Below, piece by piece: positions 8,947-15,106 of a DNA stretch of 64,000 bases. The position numbers and the translations under genes are program-made. Each line of letters opens with the position of its first letter. Position 1 is the stretch's first letter. The DNA is from a bacterium (GTDB taxonomy: Bacteria; Desulfobacterota; Binatia; HRBIN30; CADEER01). The notes below the pieces were generated by a model that saw nothing but the letters and a program-made list of their open reading frames with translations, did not search any database and was not told the origin of the DNA. Location of the stretch: assembly GCA_019637795.1 (NCBI GenBank), contig JAHBUY010000004.1:372001-436000 (forward strand), in the 5' to 3' direction.

Positions 8947-9546
8947 ATGAGTTCAGGGGTGGCGACGCGGGCGATGCGCTGGATGACGGCGATGGCGCTG
9001 GCCGTGCAGGCGGTGGTCTGGAGCGGGCCGGTCGGCGCGCGCGGCGGCATCGAGATCGAGGGGGTGACCTTCGCCCCCAGCGTCCACGCCGGCGGTCGTC
9101 TGCTGGTGCTCAACAACGCCGGTCTGTTGCGCTACCGCGTCGTCATCAAGGCGTACGTCGCGGCGCTCCATCTCGAGGAGGGAGCGGCGCCGGGCAGCGC
9201 GCTCGGCGACGTCGCCAAGCGGCTGGAGGCGGAGTACTTCTGGGCCCTCGCCGGCCGCGACTTCGGGCCGGCGACGATCGAGGGCATGGCGCGCAACGTC
9301 GACGCCGCGACGCTCGCCTCGCTGCGGCCGCGCCTGGAGCAGTTCGCGCGGCTGTTCGTCGACATCCGCCCCGGCGACCGCTACGCGCTCACCTACCTCC
9401 CCGGCGTCGGCACCGAGCTGTCGCTGAACGGGCGCCCGCTCGGCACCATCCCGGACGCCGATTTCGCCGCCGCGCTGTTCGCCATCTGGCTCGGCCCGCA
9501 GCCGCTGGACGGCGACCTCAAGCGCGCCCTGCTGGCCAGCCGATGA
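8947..9546 (+). CDS. Chalcone isomerase-like periplasmic protein
   Basis: About 199 residues from the ATG at 8947 (a GTG-type start at 8932 is also possible). It has a hydrophobic signal-type N-terminus followed by ARGGIEIEGVTFAPSV. The rest fits the bacterial chalcone-isomerase-like fold: VIKAYVAALHLE, then RDFGPATIEGMARN, and LTYLPGVGTELSLNG. Members of this family in bacteria are usually exported and bind fatty acids or similar ligands rather than isomerise flavonoids. The gene overlaps the following acyltransferase gene by the ATGA pair, which supports a membrane-lipid role. Enzyme activity is not shown by the sequence. Confidence 0.72.
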   Translation: MSSGVATRAMRWMTAMALAVQAVVWSGPVGARGGIEIEGVTFAPSVHAGGRLLVLNNAGLLRYRVVIKAYVAALHLEEGAAPGSALGDVAKRLEAEYFWALAGRDFGPATIEGMARNVDAATLASLRPRLEQFARLFVDIRPGDRYALTYLPGVGTELSLNGRPLGTIPDADFAAALFAIWLGPQPLDGDLKRALLASR

Positions 9547-10634
9547 GCGACGCGCCGCTGTCGCCGCCGCGGTGGCGCGCCTGGGCGCGCCGCGCCACGA
9601 CGATCACCCTCTATGCCTCGGCCTGGCTGCTGCTGCTGGCGACCCTGCCGGCGCTGGCGCTGGCGGCCGCGGCGACGGACGCGTGGCGCGGCGATCGGCG
9701 ATGGCCGACGCTGCGCTGCCTCGCCTTCGCGCTGCTCTACCTGAGCTGCGAGGTGGCCGGCGTCGCCGCCGCCGGTGTCCTCTGGCTGGCGACCGCCGGC
9801 GGGCGCGGCCGCGTCAGCACGCCGGCGGCGCGGCTGAGCGGCCTGTCCGACGCCTACCTGCGCGCCAACTTCCGGCTCCAGTGCTGGTGGGCGTGCCGCC
9901 TCTTCCACGGCGCCGAACGGATCTTCGGCCTGCGCACCGTGGTCAGCGGCGACGCGGCGGTGCGCAGCGGCCCGTACCTGCTGTTCCTGCGCCACGCGAG
10001 CATCGGCGATACCGTGCTGCCGGCGGTGCACATCGGCGCCCGGCACGGCATCATGCTGCGCTACGTGATGAAGCGCGAGCTGCTGTGGGATCCCTGCCTC
10101 GACATCGTCGGCAACCGCCTGCCGAACTACTTCGTGCAGCGCGGCTCCGGCGACAGCGGGCGCGAGATCGCCGCCGTGCAGCGCCTGATCGAGCAGCTCG
10201 GCCCGAACGACGGCGTGCTCCTCTATCCGGAGGGGACGCGGTTCTCGCCGGCGAAGCGGGAGCGCGTCGTCGCCCGCCTGCGCGGGGCGCTGCCCGCCAG
10301 GCTGCAGGCGCGCGCCGAGCGGCTGCGCCACACCCTGCCGCCGCGCCTCGGCGGCGCGCTCGGCCTGCTGGAGAAGAACCCCGGCGCCGACGTCGTGTTC
10401 TGCGCCCACACCGGCTTCGAGGGCGCGGCGAGCGTCCGCGACCTGCTGGCGGGGGCCCTGATCGGCCGCGAGGTGCGGGTCGCCTTCTGGCGCGTCCCCT
10501 TCGCCTCCATCCCGCGCGACGCCGACGGGCGCGCCGAGTGGCTCTACGCCCACTGGCAGCGCATCGACGACTGGGTCGATGCCGCCCTCGCCGCCGCGGC
10601 CGCGCCGCCGCGCCCGCGCGCCCTCTCCGCCTGA
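9543..10634 (+). CDS. 1-acyl-sn-glycerol-3-phosphate acyltransferase family protein (PlsC-like)
   Basis: A 363-residue protein starting at an ATG that overlaps the previous stop (ATGA). Two to three hydrophobic helices occupy about 18-95. The acyltransferase core follows: LRHASIGDT supplies the H-x4-D catalytic motif, and LLYPEGTRFSPAKR is the conserved phosphate-binding motif. Such enzymes transfer an acyl chain to lysophosphatidic acid or another lysophospholipid at the inner membrane. It sits between a chalcone-isomerase-like gene and a DUF1295 gene in one tight run, so a specialised lipid-modifying role is plausible. Confidence 0.82.
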   Translation: MSDAPLSPPRWRAWARRATTITLYASAWLLLLATLPALALAAAATDAWRGDRRWPTLRCLAFALLYLSCEVAGVAAAGVLWLATAGGRGRVSTPAARLSGLSDAYLRANFRLQCWWACRLFHGAERIFGLRTVVSGDAAVRSGPYLLFLRHASIGDTVLPAVHIGARHGIMLRYVMKRELLWDPCLDIVGNRLPNYFVQRGSGDSGREIAAVQRLIEQLGPNDGVLLYPEGTRFSPAKRERVVARLRGALPARLQARAERLRHTLPPRLGGALGLLEKNPGADVVFCAHTGFEGAASVRDLLAGALIGREVRVAFWRVPFASIPRDADGRAEWLYAHWQRIDDWVDAALAAAAAPPRPRALSA

Positions 10635-10641
10635 GACCGCC

Positions 10642-11424
10642 GTGGACCTGGGCACCATCCTCCTCGCCACCGCGCTGGCGACGCTGCTCGCCCAACTGCT
10701 GCTCTGGCTCGCCAGCCTGCGCCTGCGCGACGTCAGCATCGTCGACATCTACTGGGGCCTCGGCTTCGCCCTGATCGCCATCGTCGCCGCGGCGCTGGCC
10801 GGCGGCTATCCGTGGCGCAAGCTGCTGCTGACCCTGCTCACCGTCCTGTGGGGGCTGCGCCTCGCCTTCTATCTGTTCTGGCGCAACGCCGGTCACGGCG
10901 AGGACTACCGCTACCAGGCGATGCGCCGCCACCACGGGGCGCGCTTCCCGCTCGTCAGCCTGGCGACCGTGTTCGGACTGCAGGGCGCGCTGATGTGGGT
11001 GGTGTCGCTGCCGGTGCAGGTCGGGCAGACGACCGTCGCGCCGGCGCACCTGACCTGGCTCGACGCCGCCGGCGCCGCGCTGTGGGCGCTCGGTCTCGCC
11101 TGCGAGAGCGTCGGCGACTGGCAACTGGCACGCTTCAAGGCCGACCCGGCGAACGCCGGCGCGGTCATGGATCGCGGCCTGTGGCGCTACACCCGCCACC
11201 CCAACTACTTCGGCGATGCCTGCGTCTGGTGGGGGCTGTGGCTGGTCGCCGCCGCCGGCGGCGCCTGGTGGACGGTGCTGAGCCCGGCGCTGATGACCTT
11301 CTTCCTGATGAAGGTCTCCGGCGTCGCCCTGCTGGAGCGCTCGATCGGCCGGCGGCGTCCGGGCTACGCCGACTACGTCGCCCGCACCTCGGCCTTCATC
11401 CCCTGGTTTCCGAAGGCCGGCTGA
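10642..11424 (+). CDS. DUF1295 family membrane protein (steroid 5-alpha-reductase-like fold)
   Basis: I take the GTG at 10642, seven bases after the acyltransferase stop; an upstream in-frame ATG lies inside that gene and adds only an Arg/Pro-rich stretch. The 260-residue product is polytopic with about six hydrophobic segments. It carries RYTRHPNYFGDACVWWGLWL near the C-terminus, the hallmark of DUF1295 and related isoprenylcysteine methyltransferase/sterol reductase folds, and ends GYADYVARTSAFIPWFP. NADPH-dependent reduction of a lipid double bond is a reasonable guess, but no substrate is proven for the family. It is the last gene of the 8947-11424 run. Confidence 0.8.
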   Translation: MDLGTILLATALATLLAQLLLWLASLRLRDVSIVDIYWGLGFALIAIVAAALAGGYPWRKLLLTLLTVLWGLRLAFYLFWRNAGHGEDYRYQAMRRHHGARFPLVSLATVFGLQGALMWVVSLPVQVGQTTVAPAHLTWLDAAGAALWALGLACESVGDWQLARFKADPANAGAVMDRGLWRYTRHPNYFGDACVWWGLWLVAAAGGAWWTVLSPALMTFFLMKVSGVALLERSIGRRRPGYADYVARTSAFIPWFPKAG

Positions 11425-11478
11425 CGGCGTGGCGGCCACCGACCCGGTCCGCTAGGAAGCGCGGCGGAGGGAGGAAGC

Positions 11479-11823
11479 ATGCGCGGATACCGAACCCTGC
11501 GCCGGCTGCTGCTGGTCGGCCTGCTCGCCGCCCCCGGAATCGGCTGCGGCACCATGCACCTCGTCGCGCCGCCGGGACGCGAAGTGTACATCATGCCGGC
11601 CGACAAGCCGGCGCAGGTGCACGTCGAGCGGACGGTCTGGTTCTACCAGTGGGGCGCCAAGGCGTTCTCGGACAGCAACAGCACGCGCCAGGACATCGAG
11701 CGCTACCACCTGCGCGAGGTCCGCTTCGATACCTACCAGAAGTGGTTCGAGATGCTGATGAATCCGGTCATGTCGATCGTCAGCATCCAGCGCCGCACCG
11801 TGATCGTGGAGGGCAACCCATGA
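11479..11823 (+). CDS. Small predicted lipoprotein A
   Basis: 114 residues from an ATG with a strong GGAGGGAGGA Shine-Dalgarno; a GCTAGGAA -10-like element lies at 11451-11458. The N-terminus has basic residues, a hydrophobic core and the lipobox GIGC (Cys about 23), so export and lipidation are expected. The mature part includes REVYIMPADKPAQVHVERTVWF and ends RTVIVEGNP. I recognise no family. Its layout matches the next gene, lipoprotein B, with which it overlaps by ATGA (size, post-lipobox segment, WFYQWGA against FYYAWGL, terminal VEGN). The two are probably diverged paralogues forming an envelope complex. Confidence 0.68.
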   Translation: MRGYRTLRRLLLVGLLAAPGIGCGTMHLVAPPGREVYIMPADKPAQVHVERTVWFYQWGAKAFSDSNSTRQDIERYHLREVRFDTYQKWFEMLMNPVMSIVSIQRRTVIVEGNP

Positions 11824-12197
11824 CACCGCGCGGTTCCCGGGTGATCGCCGCGCTGCTGATCGCCGTCCTCGCCTGCACCAGCACCGCCTGCTTCCACGTC
11901 CGCGCCGAGGCGCCGCCCTTCCCCGAGCACGTCCGCCTGCTGCCGCCCGACGCCCCGGTCGAGGTCAGCCGCAAGTACCAGACGTTCTACTACGCCTGGG
12001 GGCTGTTCCCGATGACCCAGTCGGACCAGGCGAAGTACATCATCGAGCAGGAGCGCCTGGTGGAGGCGCGCATCGTCCAGGGCGGACTGCTCGAGGGCAT
12101 CATCGCCGGCTTCTTCGGCGCCGTGGTCATCGGCGGTTTCGTCCTGCCGCAGAACATCACCGTCGAGGGCAACCGGACGCCGACCCTGCCGAAGTAG
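11820..12197 (+). CDS. Small predicted lipoprotein B
   Basis: 125 residues starting at the ATG overlapping the stop of lipoprotein A. The signal sequence ends in STAC, a lipobox (Cys about 24). The mature part contains TFYYAWGLFP, an acidic helix, then a Gly-rich hydrophobic stretch (GLLEGIIAGFFGAVVIGG) and the terminal ITVEGN. The hydrophobic stretch near the C-terminus recalls small Bor/Lom-type outer-membrane lipoproteins in general layout only; I would not assign it to that family. Its pairing with the preceding gene is the main contextual clue. Confidence 0.66.
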   Translation: MTPRGSRVIAALLIAVLACTSTACFHVRAEAPPFPEHVRLLPPDAPVEVSRKYQTFYYAWGLFPMTQSDQAKYIIEQERLVEARIVQGGLLEGIIAGFFGAVVIGGFVLPQNITVEGNRTPTLPK

Positions 12198-12248
12198 CCG
12201 GCGGCGCGGCACGTCACCGCCGCGCGGCGCTGGCGCGCTGTGCCCCGC

Positions 12249-12283
12249 TTGACGTTGAGAGTGATTACTCTAAGAGTAATCAC
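12249..12283 (+). promoter_or_regulatory. MerR-type promoter and operator of the menaquinone operon
   Basis: A -35 TTGACG (12249-12254) is followed by a perfect inverted repeat: GTGATTACTCT (12261-12271), one central A, and AGAGTAATCAC (12273-12283). Candidate -10 hexamers (TAAGAG 12271-12276; AGTAAT 12275-12280) lie inside the right half. The second gives a 20-base spacer, the elongated spacing typical of MerR-regulated promoters. The repeat ends two bases before the merR ATG, so transcription would start at or next to the start codon. This A/T-rich island stands out strongly in 73% GC surroundings. Confidence 0.78.
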
Positions 12284-12285
12284 GC

Positions 12286-13035
12286 ATGGAGTACAGCGTC
12301 GAGCAACTGGCGGGCGCGGCCGGGGTGTCCATCGACACCATCCGCTTCTACCAGGCGAAGGGCCTGCTGCCGGCGCCGCGCCGGGCGGGACGGCGGGCGG
12401 TGTACGGCACGGCGCACCTCGAGGTGCTGGAGCGGATCAAGCGCTATCAGGCGGACGGCCTGCCGCTGGCGGTGGTCAAGCGACTGCTGACCAGCGGCGC
12501 CTCGGGCGCCAAGAAGGCGGCGTTGCTCGAGGCGGTCAGCGCCGAGAGCGGCGAGCCCTCGCTGACCCGCGCCGAGCTGGCGGCGCGCTCCGGCGTTCCG
12601 GAGCCGTTCCTGGCCTCGATCGAGGCGGCGGGTCTGCTGGTCCCGGCGCTGGTCGATGGCGAGCCGCGCTACGGCGAGGCCGACCTGCGCATGGCGCGCG
12701 CCGGCCTGGCGGTGCTCGGCGCCGGCTTCCCGCTCCCCGAGCTGATGCAGATGGCGCTGCGCCACGCCCAGCACGTCGAGGGGCTGGCCGACGACGCCGT
12801 CGCCCTCTTCGACCGCTTCGTGCGCAAGGTCGACGGCGGCGGCGCCGACCCGGAACGCATCGCCGAGACGTTCCGCGAGCTGCTGCCGGCGGTGACGACG
12901 CTGGTCGCCCTGCACTTCCAGCGCACGTTGCTGCAGCGCGCCCTCGCCCGCCTGCGCCAACAGCCGGATGCGGCGGCGCTCGAGCAGGCGGTGGCGGTGA
13001 TCGAATCCGGGCGCCTGGAGGTCGCATGGCGCTGA
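12286..13035 (+). CDS. MerR family regulator with a second HTH-like domain, head of the menaquinone operon
   Basis: 249 residues. Residues 2-68 form a MerR DNA-binding domain (YSVEQLAGAAGVSIDTIRFYQAKGLLP, then GRRAVYG). A second MerR-like unit appears at about 93-165 (LTRAELAARSGVPEPFLASIEAAGLLVP, then RYGEADLRMA), followed by a helical effector-type region. No metal-binding Cys cluster is seen, so an organic ligand is more likely. The ATG directly follows a perfect palindrome, and no Shine-Dalgarno precedes it. The gene overlaps menG by 10 bases, so the regulator and the whole pathway are probably one transcript under autogenous control. Confidence 0.85.
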   Translation: MEYSVEQLAGAAGVSIDTIRFYQAKGLLPAPRRAGRRAVYGTAHLEVLERIKRYQADGLPLAVVKRLLTSGASGAKKAALLEAVSAESGEPSLTRAELAARSGVPEPFLASIEAAGLLVPALVDGEPRYGEADLRMARAGLAVLGAGFPLPELMQMALRHAQHVEGLADDAVALFDRFVRKVDGGGADPERIAETFRELLPAVTTLVALHFQRTLLQRALARLRQQPDAAALEQAVAVIESGRLEVAWR

Positions 13036-13718
13036 CCCTGCCGCCGCCCGAGGACAAGGCAGCCATGGTCCAGGCGATGTTCGACCGCATCGCCCCGCGC
13101 TACGACCTGCTGAACCGGCTGCTCACCCTGCGCCTCGACCAGGGCTGGCGACGGCGCGCGCTCCGCCTGCTCGCCGTCGGCCCGGCCGACCTGCTGGTCG
13201 ACCTCGGCTGCGGCACCGGCGATCTGTGCGCGCTCGGCCGCGTCGCCGGGGCGCGCGTCGTCGGTGTCGACTTCGCCGCCGGCATGCTCGCCCGGGCGCG
13301 CGCCCGCCGCGCCGCCGACGCCCTGGTGCGCGGCGACGCCTGCGAGCTGCCGCTGCGCGACGCCAGCGCCACCGTCGTCACCAGCGCCTTCGCGCTGCGC
13401 AACGTCATCTCCATCCCCGCGCTGCTGCGCGAAGCGGCCCGCGTGCTGCGCCCGGGCGGCCGCCTGGGGCTGCTCGAGGTCGACGAGCCGCGCCACCCGC
13501 TCAGCCGCTGGGGCCACGCCCTCTACTTCCGCCGCGCCGTGCCGCTGCTCGGCGGCCTGCTCTCCGACCGCGCCGCCTACGCGTACCTGCCGGCCTCGAC
13601 CGCCTACCTGCCGCCGGAATCCGAGCTGCTGGCGATGCTCGCCGCCGCCGGCTTCCGCCAGCCGCGCAAGCGGCGCCTCGCCGGCGGCATCGCCCAGCTC
13701 CTGCTCGCCACGCGCTGA
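13026..13718 (+). CDS. menG: Demethylmenaquinone methyltransferase
   Basis: 230 residues, class I SAM-dependent methyltransferase of the UbiE/MenG family. Diagnostic segments are MFDRIAPRYDLLNRLLTLRLDQGWRR near the N-terminus, the SAM loop LVDLGCGTGDL, and FALRNV and EVDEP later. It methylates demethylmenaquinone, the last step of menaquinone synthesis. GGAG at 13017-13020 precedes the ATG. The gene overlaps merR at its start and menF at its end (TGATG). Its place in a men-only operon argues for MenG rather than a dual UbiE role. Confidence 0.9.
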   Translation: MALTLPPPEDKAAMVQAMFDRIAPRYDLLNRLLTLRLDQGWRRRALRLLAVGPADLLVDLGCGTGDLCALGRVAGARVVGVDFAAGMLARARARRAADALVRGDACELPLRDASATVVTSAFALRNVISIPALLREAARVLRPGGRLGLLEVDEPRHPLSRWGHALYFRRAVPLLGGLLSDRAAYAYLPASTAYLPPESELLAMLAAAGFRQPRKRRLAGGIAQLLLATR

Positions 13719-15106
13719 TGGATCCCGCCCTCGCCGCGCCATGGCCGCCGCCGCGGGACAGCCTGGCGGAGGCCTGCGGGCTCGCCGCCGCGCGCCGCCG
13801 GCCGGTGCTGCTGAGCATCGCCCGCCGGCTCGCCGACCTCCCCGATCCGCTGCCGCTGGTCGCCGCGGCGCGGCGCGCCGGACGCGCCACCGCGCTGCTC
13901 GAACGGACCGACGAGGCGATCGCCGGGCTCGGCGTCGCCTGGAGCCACGCCGCCAACGGCGCGCACCGCTTCGCGACCGCCCGCGACGCGGCGGCGGCGC
14001 TGTTCGCCGAGGCGGTCGTCGACGGCGACGTCGCGCCACTGGCGATCGCCGCCTTCGCCTTCGCCCCCGCCGCGCCGGGCGGCGACTGGCAGGGCTTCCC
14101 GGCGGCGCGCGTGCTGGTGCCGCGCCTCGCCCTCCTCCGCCGCGGCGGGGTGGCGACGCGCATCGTCACCCTGCTGGTCGAACCCGGCGACGCGCCCGAC
14201 GCCGTCGCGTTCCGCCTGCGCCGGACGCTGGCGCGCCTCGACGAGTGGCGCGCCCGTCCCGCCGCGGCGGCGCATCACCCCTGCTATCGCGCCCGCCCCG
14301 CGCCGCACCCGGCGGCGTGGCAGCGCGCCGTCGCCGCCACCGTCGCCGACATCGGACGGGGCCACTTCAGCAAGCTGGTGCTCGCCCGCACCTGCCGGCT
14401 CGACGCCGACGAGCCGTTCCCGTGCGCCGCCGCGGCGGCGCGCCTGCGCCGGGCCTATCCGAGCTGCACCACCTTCTGGCTCGGCGGCGCCGGCGGCGAC
14501 TTCCTGGGCGCGACGCCCGAGTTGCTGGCGCGGGTCGACGGCCGGGCGGTTTCGACGGCCGCGCTCGCCGGCACCGCTCCCCGCGCCACCACGGCCGCCG
14601 CCGACGACGCGCTGGCGCGCGCCCTCCTCGCCAGCGACAAGGACCGCCGCGAGCACGCCATCGTCGTCGACGGCATCCGCGCCGCGCTGCAGCCGTTGTG
14701 CGAGACGCTGGCCATCGACCCCGTGCCGCAGGTGGTGCGGCTGGCCAACGCGCACCACCTGCGCAGCGCCATCGCCGGCCGGCTGACGGCGCCCGCCCAC
14801 GCGCTCGACGTCGTCGACCGCCTGCACCCGACGCCGGCGGTGGCCGGCCAACCGCGCGCCGCGGCGCTGGCGGCGCTGCCGGCCCGCGAAGGGCTGGAGC
14901 GCGGCTGGTACGCCGGTCCGCTCGGCTGGTTCGATGCCGCCGGCGACGGCGCCTTCGACGTCGCCCTGCGCTGCGCCCTGATCCGCGGCCGGCGCGCCCT
15001 GCTGTTCGCCGGCGCCGGCATCGTCGCCGGTTCGGATCCCGAGGCCGAGCTCGACGAGACGCGGCTCAAACTGCAGCCGTTGCTGGCGGCCCTGATGGAG
15101 GTGTGA
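13718..15106 (+). CDS. menF: Isochorismate synthase
   Basis: 462 residues with the chorismate-binding fold in the C-terminal half: GHFSKLVLARTCRLD, FLGATPELLARV, the STAALAGTAPR segment, SDKDRREHAIVVDGI, HPTPAVAGQPR, and RCALIRGRRALLFAGAGIVAGSDPEAELDET at the end. It converts chorismate to isochorismate, the entry step of classical menaquinone synthesis. The N-terminal 180 residues are Ala/Arg-rich and less conserved, as in other MenF/EntC proteins. It overlaps menG by one base and shares its final A with the ATG of menD-menH (TGATG). Confidence 0.92.
   Translation: MDPALAAPWPPPRDSLAEACGLAAARRRPVLLSIARRLADLPDPLPLVAAARRAGRATALLERTDEAIAGLGVAWSHAANGAHRFATARDAAAALFAEAVVDGDVAPLAIAAFAFAPAAPGGDWQGFPAARVLVPRLALLRRGGVATRIVTLLVEPGDAPDAVAFRLRRTLARLDEWRARPAAAAHHPCYRARPAPHPAAWQRAVAATVADIGRGHFSKLVLARTCRLDADEPFPCAAAAARLRRAYPSCTTFWLGGAGGDFLGATPELLARVDGRAVSTAALAGTAPRATTAAADDALARALLASDKDRREHAIVVDGIRAALQPLCETLAIDPVPQVVRLANAHHLRSAIAGRLTAPAHALDVVDRLHPTPAVAGQPRAAALAALPAREGLERGWYAGPLGWFDAAGDGAFDVALRCALIRGRRALLFAGAGIVAGSDPEAELDETRLKLQPLLAALMEV

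Noticed and set aside
9393-10748. 451-codon minus-strand frame opposite the acyltransferase
   Set aside because: No motif, and the composition is that of an antisense shadow.
12240-13025. In-frame upstream extension of menG across merR
   Set aside because: It overlaps the whole MerR gene in another frame, and the extension is Arg/Gly-rich without homology. The ATG at 13026 has GGAG upstream and begins the conserved MenG N-terminus.
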